Below, in pieces: positions 48,811 through 56,131 of a stretch of DNA of 56,131 nt (the stretch's first letter is position 1; each line of letters starts with the position of its first letter). The DNA lies in the NCBI GenBank assembly GCA_902493145.1, contig CABUOA010000011.1, forward strand, positions 1 through 56,131, in the 5' to 3' direction. Origin of the DNA: an uncultured Collinsella sp. GTDB taxonomy: Bacteria; Actinomycetota; Coriobacteriia; Coriobacteriales; Coriobacteriaceae. The notes under the pieces are model-generated. The model ran no database searches and was not told the DNA's origin. It saw only the letters and a list, made by a program, of their open reading frames with translations. A program made the translations under genes and the position numbers.

Positions 48811-51800
48811 ATGAGCAAGAACGTGAATAAGAACATCAATGGCGGCGCTGCGGGTAAGGCGAAGGCCGCCGGGCGCATGGCGACGGTTGCCGCGGCGACG
48901 ATCGCCATGACGGGCGGGTCGCTGCTGTCTCCGCTGACCGCGGTGGCACAGGGTGCGAACGGTGCCGACGTTACTGGGAAGCCGGCAGCGGTGCTGTTTC
49001 CGTTGACGAGCGCGGTCGCTGCTAGTACTGGCGCGGGCACGGTGTCGGCGGCGCAGAAGGTCGCCGACCTGCAGGCTGCGGTCGATGCGGCTCGCGCTAA
49101 GGCCGCTGCCGCCAAGGCCGATTTGGATACGGCCGCCGCTCCCTACGATGCCGCTACCGCCAACCAGCAGCAGGCACAGAGTGCCTATGACGCGGCTCGC
49201 GGCGCAAGCGATGCTGCTGCCTCTGCCGCTTCGACCGAGCTGGAAAAGCAGATGGGCGCTGCGCAGGACAAGGCCGATGCGGATGTGAAGACGCTTGAGG
49301 ACGCTCAGGCTGCGCTTGGTGCCGCTAAGAAGAACCTGGCGGACAAGGACGAAGCTCTGGCCACCGCCCAGAAGGCGTCAGACGATGCTCGGGCTGCGCT
49401 TGAGGCTGCCCAGGCTGCCGCATCCGATGCCACGCCCGAGGCCGTGGCCGCTGCCCAGGCTGCAGCTGATCAGGCTGCGAGCGAGCTGGCTCAGGCCACG
49501 CAGCAGGCGGCTGACGCTCAGGCTAGGCTCGTGGATGCCCAGGCTGCCGCTGACGCCGCCGCGGCTAAAAAGCAGGACACACAGGACAAGCTTTCGGCAG
49601 CTCAGCAGGCAAAGGATGCGGCCGATACGGATGTGAATGCCGCTCAGGCGAGCTATGACGCTGCCAAGGCAGATTTGGATCGAGCCGAGCAGGGTGCCGC
49701 GGGCCCGGAGTACGAGGCTGCCAAGGCCAAGGTGGACGCCGCCGCTGCCATGCTGGACGCCGCCAAGTCGGTCCGGGCGCAGTGCGAGGGCGAACTCGCT
49801 GCTGCCTCGCAGGAAGTGACCACTGCCGAGGGTGAGGTGCAGGCTGCTCAGCAGGCGCTTGCCGTCCAGCAGCAGGCTGCGGCTGACGCGCAGTCCAAGT
49901 TGGACGCCGCCACGGCTACTGCGACCGCGGCAGATGCCGCCGTCGATCAAGCTAAGGCCGAGCATGCCAATGCGCTCGCGGCGCTGGCCGACGCTCAGGC
50001 CAAGCTCTCGGCCGCTAAGGACGAGAAAAACGCTGCCGACAAGGCGCTCGACCAGGCAAAGGCTCAAAAGCAGCAGGCCGATCAGGCTGTGGCTCAGGCG
50101 CAGGCCAAGCTTGACGCTGCCCAGGCTACGGCGAACGCCTCGGCGGAAAACTACCGTCAGGGTGCTATCGCGTTCTTTAAGAGCGTTGGTGCCGACGATG
50201 CGGCGGACATGATTCTCAACTGCAAATATGCCAGCCTTACCAAGGTGGGCGAGGAGGTTGACGCGACGAGCCTGACCAACATGAAGCAAGCGATTGTGTG
50301 GCTCAAGGCGTGCAACGAGTACCGCAAGAGCGTCGGCTTGAGCGAGCTTAAGGTGACGTACAGCATGATGGCGGCTGCCATTGCCGACGCGAACTACTCC
50401 GACACCAAGGTTGCCCATGCCCAGCAGTTCAACGTGGGTGAAAACGTGGCGTGGAATTATGGAAGTGACCCGTTTAAGCAGTGGGTTACGGAGGAGAAAG
50501 CCTACTTTGACGCTGCTGCCGCCTCGTTGGGCGCGACGGGCCTTACGGGAAAGGCCGCTTACGATTTCTATATGGCAAACGAGGACAAGATCGACGCCTA
50601 CGTACTGCAGTACTATGGATCGATGGGCTCCGTCGGCCATTACATCAACGTGATCAACCCCTATTACACCGTGACGGGCATGGGCGTTTGCACGCGTGGG
50701 ACGATGAACAGGTGGAGCACGCAGGCGCAGACATTCGCATATTCTGGTCAATGGTATAAGCCGTATAACGCCAATCCGATGACGGTTGCTGAGTATGAGG
50801 CTGCATTGAGCGCGTGGTGCGACTCTCTGGCAAATCCTGAGCAGGGCGTGGATACGGCACGCAGGGAGCTCGCTGCGGCGCAGGGCGTTGCCGACGATGC
50901 CGCTAACAAGGCGAATGCGGCATCGCAAGCTGTTGTAGCAAAGCAGGCCCAGGTTGAGCGCACTGCCGGTGCCGTTGATGCCGCGGCCGACAAGGTCTCG
51001 GAGGCCCAAGCTGCCGTGGAGCAAAAGCAGGCTGCAGCTGAGGCCGCCGCGCGTGCCGTTAGCGATGTCCGCGCCGATTTGGGCGCTGCCAACGCCGCTG
51101 TTGCGGCAGCGCAGGATGCCGTGGGCGCCAAGTCTGGCGAGCTCGACATCGCTAAGGGAAGGGTAACTGCTGCCAAGCGCGCGCTGGACGCCGCTCGTGC
51201 CGGTGTTGGCGACAAGCAGGATGCACTTGCCGCGGCCCAGAATGAGCTGGCGGCATACTCAGCCGATATCGCTGCTGCTCAGCGTGCGTTTGGTGCGGCG
51301 TCGTCTGCACTCGAGGACGCTCGTGCCAATCAGCGCGAGGCGGAGGCTGAACTTGCTGTTGCCCAAGGCGATGCAGATCAGGCTGATATCGATGCTGTTG
51401 CCGCTCAGGCGGAGCTCGATATGGCCCAGCAGGCTGCGAGCGATGCCGACGCCGCCGCGGCAACGGCTCAGGCAAAGTCCGATGCAGCTGCCGCCCGCGC
51501 CTCTCAGCTTAAGAATGCCGCAGCATCACTTGCCAAGGCTACTAGGGACAAAGCCGCTGCCGCTGCCGCACTCGATGCTGCGGCGATGGCTGTGAGCGAA
51601 GCCGAGTACGACGTGGTGGAGGCTGACGATGCCGTGACGGACGCGGCCGCCGCCTGCGACGCCTCTGCCGCCGCGGTCACCCGCCTGCGCAGGATTAATC
51701 TTGCCGAAGCCATCGTCAACGGCAGCGCTGACGATGCAGACGAGACGCTCAACGCCAAGATTGCTGCGGCTCATGATGCCGCCGAGCGTGCCGCAGCTGC

Positions 51801-52164
51801 CAAGATTGAGCTCGACGCTGCCGTTGCTGCGACGGATGCTGTGGCACCTGCCTACTTGGAGGCGCTTGCCAGCTATACCGCCGCCAAGGCCGCGCTCGAC
51901 CAGGCTATTGTCGAGCTCAACGCCGAGATCGCTCGCCAAGAGGCCGCCGAGCGCGGGAATGGCGAGAAGACTCAGCCCGTCACCCAGGTGTCGTACCAGG
52001 CCAAACATTCGGTGGCAAAGACCGAGATTGCGATGCAGCAGACGGCGATGCCCGCCGCGGGCGATACGTCCGAGCTGCTGGGCGAGACCTTCGTGATCGG
52101 CGGAACGGTCCTGGTGGCCGCCGGCGTCTTCCTGTCCGACAGGCGCCGTCAGCTGATTCATTAG
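48811..52164 (+). CDS. Secreted alanine-rich coiled-coil protein with CAP domain and sortase-like C-terminus
   Basis: A 1117-residue surface protein. A basic N-terminus and hydrophobic stretch (about 20-48) form a signal peptide ending near AVAQG. Residues about 70-445 and 670-1060 are Ala/Asp/Gln/Lys-rich heptad coiled coils. Between them, about 455-655, is a CAP/SCP domain: CNEYRKSVGLSEL, HAQQFNVGENVAWNYG, SVGHYINVINPYYTVTGMG. The end has MPAAGD (from 1080), a hydrophobic helix and the tail DRRRQLIH: a sortase signal whose LPxTG is changed to MPAAG. The CAP domain may act on or bind envelope or host ligands. ATG 48811 follows GGAAGG. Probably one transcription unit. Confidence 0.88.
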   Translation: MSKNVNKNINGGAAGKAKAAGRMATVAAATIAMTGGSLLSPLTAVAQGANGADVTGKPAAVLFPLTSAVAASTGAGTVSAAQKVADLQAAVDAARAKAAAAKADLDTAAAPYDAATANQQQAQSAYDAARGASDAAASAASTELEKQMGAAQDKADADVKTLEDAQAALGAAKKNLADKDEALATAQKASDDARAALEAAQAAASDATPEAVAAAQAAADQAASELAQATQQAADAQARLVDAQAAADAAAAKKQDTQDKLSAAQQAKDAADTDVNAAQASYDAAKADLDRAEQGAAGPEYEAAKAKVDAAAAMLDAAKSVRAQCEGELAAASQEVTTAEGEVQAAQQALAVQQQAAADAQSKLDAATATATAADAAVDQAKAEHANALAALADAQAKLSAAKDEKNAADKALDQAKAQKQQADQAVAQAQAKLDAAQATANASAENYRQGAIAFFKSVGADDAADMILNCKYASLTKVGEEVDATSLTNMKQAIVWLKACNEYRKSVGLSELKVTYSMMAAAIADANYSDTKVAHAQQFNVGENVAWNYGSDPFKQWVTEEKAYFDAAAASLGATGLTGKAAYDFYMANEDKIDAYVLQYYGSMGSVGHYINVINPYYTVTGMGVCTRGTMNRWSTQAQTFAYSGQWYKPYNANPMTVAEYEAALSAWCDSLANPEQGVDTARRELAAAQGVADDAANKANAASQAVVAKQAQVERTAGAVDAAADKVSEAQAAVEQKQAAAEAAARAVSDVRADLGAANAAVAAAQDAVGAKSGELDIAKGRVTAAKRALDAARAGVGDKQDALAAAQNELAAYSADIAAAQRAFGAASSALEDARANQREAEAELAVAQGDADQADIDAVAAQAELDMAQQAASDADAAAATAQAKSDAAAARASQLKNAAASLAKATRDKAAAAAALDAAAMAVSEAEYDVVEADDAVTDAAAACDASAAAVTRLRRINLAEAIVNGSADDADETLNAKIAAAHDAAERAAAAKIELDAAVAATDAVAPAYLEALASYTAAKAALDQAIVELNAEIARQEAAERGNGEKTQPVTQVSYQAKHSVAKTEIAMQQTAMPAAGDTSELLGETFVIGGTVLVAAGVFLSDRRRQLIH

Positions 52165-52188
52165 GGGCGGAAGGAATCGGACCGTTTT

Positions 52189-52237
52189 CGGCGCGCGCTG
52201 CTGGGAGCAAGGAGGCCCCATACGGTGCGCGCCGCCT
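52189..52237 (+). terminator. Terminator after the CAP protein gene
   Basis: CGGCGCGCGC (from 52189) can pair with GTGCGCGCCG (52220-52229), followed by CCTTTA. The loop is long, about 20 bases. Confidence 0.5.
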
Positions 52238-52267
52238 TTATCTTCAAGATTGATTGAGGAGGGACAC

Positions 52268-52624
52268 ATGCAAATTAGAGGAGAAGCTGCGATTGCCTGT
52301 GGGTTCATGGCGGGCTTGGCAACGGGACTGCTGTTCGATGGATGTTTCGACAGCTACATCAATCGATTCCGCGACTCTGGTTTTTCGAGAAGTAGGCCCC
52401 AAGAACCGGAGCCAGTTTGTCAAAAGATGGCCACGCCGGCCAAGCCCTACAGCGTGGATACTTCAAAAATCAAGGTAATCGTCACCAAGAACGGCAAAAT
52501 CTATCACCGCTCTGCGGGATGTAAAAGCCTTCCTCAAAACGCAATTAAAACAAGCGTGCCATTAGCAACCGCACTCAAACGAGGAAAGATTCCCTGTTCA
52601 GCATGTTGCCCGTCGGCGGTTTAG
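52268..52624 (+). CDS. Small membrane-anchored protein with C-terminal HxxxCxxL...CxxC motif
   Basis: A 118-residue protein. An N-terminal hydrophobic segment (about 6-24) anchors or exports it. The C-terminal 40 residues have KIYHRSAGCKSLPQNA and then ALKRGKIPCSACCPSAV, the small Cys/His motif often found at the C-terminus of secreted nucleases and envelope proteins (H-x3-C-x2-L ... G-x2-PC-x2-C). No nuclease domain is present. ATG 52268 follows GAGGAGGGA. It is downstream of the CAP protein gene but behind a hairpin, so it may be separately expressed. Confidence 0.75.
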   Translation: MQIRGEAAIACGFMAGLATGLLFDGCFDSYINRFRDSGFSRSRPQEPEPVCQKMATPAKPYSVDTSKIKVIVTKNGKIYHRSAGCKSLPQNAIKTSVPLATALKRGKIPCSACCPSAV

Positions 52625-52777
52625 GAGATTCTTCAGGGTTGTTTTGCAAGGGCATGGGTCCCTGCGGACGCGCGGGTTTAAAAACGTGTCCGAACGACAT
52701 GGGACACTTAATCTGCCGTTCCGCTCTGTCGCGACGGCACGTACCTGAACAACAACCCTCTAAGGAGTTCGATATCG

Positions 52778-53023
52778 ATGAGTGGCAACACCAAGCATCT
52801 CGCAAAGAGGTGCGTCAAGGACGCGGGGCCGTGCCTCGCGTTGTGTCTCGCCGGCGCAGCGGTTGCGCTGCTGGCTGTTCTGGGGCCGTTCGACGTGCTC
52901 CGAAGTGCCAGCTCCCTGCACGTTTGCATGGCCCTTGCCGGCGCCATGATGACCGGCGGCGTGCTCGATTTGTTTTTTGGGTGCTTGACCCGTTTGGATG
53001 GAAGAACGAGGGGTAAGCCCTAA
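52778..53023 (+). CDS. Small membrane protein, two predicted helices
   Basis: An 81-residue protein with membrane helices at about 18-37 and 47-67 (CLALCLAGAAVALLAVLGPF and MALAGAMMTGGVLDLFFGCL) and basic ends. ATG 52778 has TAAGGAG ten bases upstream. It lies 78 bases before the first phosphoesterase gene. Function unknown. Confidence 0.65.
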   Translation: MSGNTKHLAKRCVKDAGPCLALCLAGAAVALLAVLGPFDVLRSASSLHVCMALAGAMMTGGVLDLFFGCLTRLDGRTRGKP

Positions 53024-53101
53024 GGGATGCAGATGCCGGGGCCGTTCTGCAGTTTCTGCCATCGACTTGTCCAGACCCGTACAGCGCGGAGGTGCTGCTT
53101 G

Positions 53102-53857
53102 ATGTCCATTTTCGTTACCGGAGACGTTCACGGTATTGCCGAGTATGGGGCGAGCCGCTTCTCGTCGCGCGCTTGGCCATTGGGCCGAATGCTGACGCGC
53201 GATGACGTGGTGATCGTTGCCGGCGACTTTGGCTTTATATGGAGCGGCTCGAACACCGACAAATACTGGCTCGACTGGTTTGAGTCCAAGCCTTGGACCA
53301 CATGTTTTGTCGACGGTAATCACGAGAACCACCATCTGCTGGCGGGGTTGCCGATGCGCGAGTGGAATGGGGGTCTCGTTCACGAGGCTCGCCCGCACGT
53401 GCTGCATCTGATGCGCGGCGAGGTGTTCGACATCGCGGGGAGCACGGTGCTCGCCATGGGCGGCGCCGCGAGCCATGACAGACAGTGGCGCCAGGAGGGG
53501 AAGACTTGGTGGCCCGAGGAAATGCCGAGTGAGGGCGAGATGAACCATTGCCGCGCCTCGCTCGATCGCGTGGGCTGGAAGGTCGACTATGTTGTGACTC
53601 ACGAGGCGCCGGTCGATTTGGCGGACGAGCTGTGCATGGAGTGCAATCGCGAGTTCTACGATGATTCGCTGCAGGCCTTTTTGGGCGAGCTCGACGGGCG
53701 ACTCGACTACCGCACTTGGTTCTTTGGCCATTACCATGACGATGAATGGCGCGATGACAGGCATCGCCTTATCTATCAAGATATCGTGCCAATCGAAGTG
53801 CGGTGTACCGACGGATTTGGTGAGACGACGAGCGGCTATTCCGAGCAAGAGCGTTAG
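53102..53857 (+). CDS. Calcineurin-like metallophosphoesterase (1 of 3)
   Basis: A 251-residue soluble phosphoesterase. Metal motifs: TGDVHG at residues 6-11, VAGDFGFIW near 39, DGNHENH near 72, a THEAP block near 163 and GHYH near 214. The insert with MGGAASHDRQWRQEG and WWPEEMPSEGE is shared with the third gene of the cluster (MGGATSVDKEYR and WWPQELPDERN), showing a paralogous pair. ATG 53102 follows GGAGGTG. The substrate is unknown. Forms an operon with the next two genes. Confidence 0.85.
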   Translation: MSIFVTGDVHGIAEYGASRFSSRAWPLGRMLTRDDVVIVAGDFGFIWSGSNTDKYWLDWFESKPWTTCFVDGNHENHHLLAGLPMREWNGGLVHEARPHVLHLMRGEVFDIAGSTVLAMGGAASHDRQWRQEGKTWWPEEMPSEGEMNHCRASLDRVGWKVDYVVTHEAPVDLADELCMECNREFYDDSLQAFLGELDGRLDYRTWFFGHYHDDEWRDDRHRLIYQDIVPIEVRCTDGFGETTSGYSEQER

Positions 53858-53866
53858 GAGATCCCC

Positions 53867-54505
53867 ATGATCTGGTTTACTAGCGATACCCATTTTGGGC
53901 ACGAGAACATGTTGCGGCTCTGCGGTAGACCCTGGTCGACTGTTGCGCAGATGAACGACGCCATGGTCGCCAACATTAACAGCAAGGTCGCTGCGGATGA
54001 CGAGCTCTACATCTTGGGCGACTTTAGCTTTAAGATGACGGTCCAAGATGCCTACGAGCTGCGCAAAAGCATTGTCTGCAAGCGCGTCCACCTGCTGCCC
54101 GGCAACCACGACAAAGACTGGACGCAGCCTGCGGTGGCGGATGCTTTTATCGTCGAGCCGCCCATTTGCGTGCTTAAAATCGACCGTCAAAAAATCGTGC
54201 TGAGCCACTATCCCATGGTCGACTGGCAGGGCATGTCGCACGGCGGCTGGCATCTTCACGGGCATATCCACAGCTGCGGCGGCGCGTACAACAAGTTCAA
54301 CCTTCGGCAGGGGCTGCTGCGCTATGACGTGGGCGTGGATGCCAACGGCTACGCCCCGGTGAGCCTAGAGGAGCTCAAGTCGTGGTTTGCGCAGGTTGAG
54401 GAGCCGGTGTGTTGCGTTAAGTGGCCGTGGTGGGTCAACGTCACGGACGATGAACAGGTCGAGCGCGACCTCGAAGCCTATAAGAGGGAAGTGGTGGTCC
54501 GATGA
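53867..54505 (+). CDS. Calcineurin-like metallophosphoesterase (2 of 3)
   Basis: A 212-residue phosphoesterase of a different subtype from its neighbours. Motifs: TSDTHFGHENML at residues 5-16, LGDFSF near 50, PGNHDKDW near 78, LSHYPM near 108 and HLHGHIHS near 124. It resembles the family of small phage-type and bacterial phosphoesterases starting with WFTSDTHFGH. ATG 53867 follows TTAGGAGAT, 9 bases after the preceding gene. The next gene overlaps its stop by 4 bases (ATGA). Confidence 0.87.
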   Translation: MIWFTSDTHFGHENMLRLCGRPWSTVAQMNDAMVANINSKVAADDELYILGDFSFKMTVQDAYELRKSIVCKRVHLLPGNHDKDWTQPAVADAFIVEPPICVLKIDRQKIVLSHYPMVDWQGMSHGGWHLHGHIHSCGGAYNKFNLRQGLLRYDVGVDANGYAPVSLEELKSWFAQVEEPVCCVKWPWWVNVTDDEQVERDLEAYKREVVVR

Positions 54506-55227
54506 CGGTCTATGTGACGGGCGATATTCACGGCGGCCTCGACATGCAAAAGCTGCGCGATTGGGATCTTGGGGAAAGCCTGACGAGCGACGACTATCTC
54601 ATCATTGCCGGCGACTTTGGCTTTCCGTGGGATTTCTCTGCCGAGGAGTGCGCCGACATCGCTTGGCTGGAGTCGCGCCCCTATACCGTGCTGTTCGTCG
54701 ACGGCAACCACGAACGTTTCGACCACTGGGCGGAGCGACCCATGGAGTTGTGGCACGGCGGACTGACACAGCGCCTGTCGGACACCTCGCCCATACGGCG
54801 CCTGACGCGCGGCGAGGTTTTTGAACTCGACGGCTCAACGGTCTTTACCATGGGCGGCGCCACGAGCGTGGACAAGGAATACCGCATTCCGTATTCCAGC
54901 TGGTGGCCGCAGGAGTTGCCGGACGAGCGCAACTTTGAGGAGGCACGGACGAAGCTCGACGGCGTGGGCTGGAAGGTCGACTACGTGATCACCCACACCT
55001 GCTCCACGCGCATGCTTTCGCCCACGCTCTATCCGGGGCCCGGCTGGAATTGCCCTGCCGTTGATCGGCTTACGGCATTTTTCGATGAGCTGGAAGACCG
55101 CTTGGACTACAGGCGCTGGTACTACGGGCATTTTCATCGAGATGCCAACCCGGCCGAGCGTCATACCGTGCTCTACGACTGCATCGTTCGCTTGGGCGAC
55201 GAACTCCAGCCCTGGGATGTTGCGTAG
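54502..55227 (+). CDS. Calcineurin-like metallophosphoesterase (3 of 3)
   Basis: A 241-residue paralogue of the 53102 gene: TGDIHG at residues 5-10, AGDFGFPWD near 36, DGNHERFDHW near 69, THTC near 160 and GHFH near 211, with the same WW-P-E/Q insert. ATG 54502 overlaps the stop of the preceding gene by 4 bases, indicating translational coupling of all three. The cluster lies between accessory genes and the tRNA modification gene gluQRS. Substrate unknown. Confidence 0.85.
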   Translation: MTVYVTGDIHGGLDMQKLRDWDLGESLTSDDYLIIAGDFGFPWDFSAEECADIAWLESRPYTVLFVDGNHERFDHWAERPMELWHGGLTQRLSDTSPIRRLTRGEVFELDGSTVFTMGGATSVDKEYRIPYSSWWPQELPDERNFEEARTKLDGVGWKVDYVITHTCSTRMLSPTLYPGPGWNCPAVDRLTAFFDELEDRLDYRRWYYGHFHRDANPAERHTVLYDCIVRLGDELQPWDVA

Positions 55228-55242
55228 GGGTGGGGTGCCTGA

Positions 55243-56131
55243 TTACTCAGCCGTTACGGTGATGTTCTCCCTGTGCTTGCGGATAACATCCCAGCTAAAG
55301 TGCTCGACCAGCCGCTCGGCAGAGCGCGGCGTGGTGTCCGGCGCGATGCCCGTTTGCCCGGCGAGCCAGCCCAGCAGCGCTTCGGGCGTGCCAGAGCGGG
55401 CGCGGAGTTCGCCCAGGTCCAGATCGCGGTCTCGTTTGGAAAGGCGGCGGCCGTCCGGTGCCATGAGCAGCGGAATATGTGCGTAGTGCGGCGTGGGCAG
55501 TCCCAACAGGTGCTGCAGATAGATCTGGCGCGGCGTGGACCCCAGCAGGTCGCATCCGCGCACGACCTCGGTGACGCCCATGGCAGCGTCGTCGACCACC
55601 ACGGCTAGCTGATAGGCAAACACGCCGTCGCTGCGGCGCACCAAAAAGTCGCCGCACTCGGTGGCGAGTGCTTCGCATTGGGCGCCGTACGTGCGATCCA
55701 CAAATTCGATCACGTCGTCTGCGAGGTCGTCGACGGTGGGCACGCGCAGACGTGTGGCCGGGGCGCGCAGGGCGCTGCGGCGGGCCACCTCCTCGGCCGA
55801 AAGACTTCGGCAGGCGCCACGGTAGATGGGCGTGCCGTCGCTCGCGTGCGGTGCACTCGCGGCGTGGAGCTCGGCGCGTGTGCAAAAGCAGGGATAGGTG
55901 AGGCCGGCGTCTTTCAGCCGGCGCAAGGCGCTCTCGTACAGGTCTAGGCGGTCGTGCTGGTAGTAGGGGCCTTCGTCCCACTCCAGCCCCAGCCAGGCCA
56001 GGTCGTCAATCAATTGGGCGGCAAGTTCCGGGCGCTTGCAGCGATCGTCCAGGTCCTCAATGCGTAACACGATGCTGCCGCCCTGGCTGCGGGCCGAAAG
56101 CCATGCGCACAGGCAGCTGAACACGTTGCCC
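55243..56131 (-). CDS. gluQ: Glutamyl-Q tRNA(Asp) synthetase (5' truncated by window)
   Basis: About 296 residues are visible; the start lies beyond the window. The first residues GNVFSCLCAWLSARSQGGSI follow the class I HIGH region. Next come LRIEDLDD, EGPYYQHDRLDLYE, the zinc-site-like CFCTRAE with IYRGACR, and GCDLLGSTPRQIYLQHLLG. The KMSKS-like sequence is RLSKRD. The lack of an anticodon-binding domain and the length fit GluQRS, which attaches glutamate to queuosine of tRNA-Asp, rather than GluRS. The stop at 55243 is 16 bases after the convergent phosphoesterase gene. Confidence 0.88.
   Translation of the reverse strand, partial: GNVFSCLCAWLSARSQGGSIVLRIEDLDDRCKRPELAAQLIDDLAWLGLEWDEGPYYQHDRLDLYESALRRLKDAGLTYPCFCTRAELHAASAPHASDGTPIYRGACRSLSAEEVARRSALRAPATRLRVPTVDDLADDVIEFVDRTYGAQCEALATECGDFLVRRSDGVFAYQLAVVVDDAAMGVTEVVRGCDLLGSTPRQIYLQHLLGLPTPHYAHIPLLMAPDGRRLSKRDRDLDLGELRARSGTPEALLGWLAGQTGIAPDTTPRSAERLVEHFSWDVIRKHRENITVTAE

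Noticed and set aside
49378..51024. A 548-codon minus-strand frame opposite the CAP protein
   Set aside because: Leu/Gly/Ser-rich shadow of the Ala/Gln-rich coiled coil; the plus strand has a signal peptide, CAP domain and anchor.
52760..54271. A 503-codon minus-strand frame opposite the phosphoesterase genes
   Set aside because: Antisense to conserved metallophosphoesterase motifs; no RBS or domain.

Overview
The window is GC-rich chromosomal DNA with strong G/C bias at third codon positions, almost exclusively Gly/Ala/Asp/Glu-rich cytoplasmic proteins, several genes with no visible ribosome binding site, mannose-family PTS operons and a fused HisZ-HisG. Together with the family-level resemblance of most proteins, this points to an actinobacterium of the class Coriobacteriia, most likely a gut Collinsella. 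That assignment is inference from the proteins; no rRNA is present.

Region 1 (1-6.1 kb) is sugar uptake. The end of what looks like one PTS IID gene is followed by an MFS transporter and then by a six-gene operon: a FrlB-type deglycase (SIS fold), mannose-family PTS IIA, IIB, IIC and IID, and a FrlC-type epimerase. The two enzymes flanking the permease suggest uptake and phosphorylation of an Amadori product (a fructosamine such as fructoselysine or glucoselysine) followed by cleavage to a hexose phosphate. Region 2 (6.2-15.5 kb) is a nearly complete histidine operon: hisZ-hisG fusion, hisD, C, B, H, A, F, I, a 75-residue unknown protein, hisE, with a PHP-type histidinol phosphatase convergent at its end. 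Region 3 (15.8-27.7 kb) is mixed housekeeping: a free-standing LarC C-terminal domain, a YfcE-type phosphodiesterase, MazG, a DUF4143 ATPase, enolase, a FtsB/DivIC-like protein, Ppx/GppA, tRNA-Leu(UAA), an orphan PTS IIB with a VOC protein, and a two-component system with a UBA-like membrane protein.

Region 4 (27.9-48.7 kb) is accessory DNA that reads as a defence island. It carries an AbiE-type toxin-antitoxin pair on a leaderless promoter, an orphan protein joining a methyltransferase remnant to an HsdS-like domain, a soluble VirD4-like ATPase with an unknown partner, a divergent ClpP, an HpaII-like restriction-modification pair of lower GC content, a large zinc-ribbon protein, several small orphan genes, and a tightly coupled pair made of a 1310-residue SF2 helicase with a C-terminal PD-(D/E)XK-like domain and a 631-residue protein with possible PIWI/RNase H-like features. 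The last pair is the best candidate for an undescribed system. Region 5 (48.5-56.1 kb) holds a long alanine-rich coiled-coil surface protein with a CAP domain and a degenerate sortase motif, small membrane proteins, three consecutive calcineurin-like phosphoesterases, and the 3' part of gluQRS.

A theme running through the window is long inverted repeats in intergenic spaces: at least four unrelated types, one of them present twice in opposite orientation. No CRISPR array, transposase or integrase was seen.
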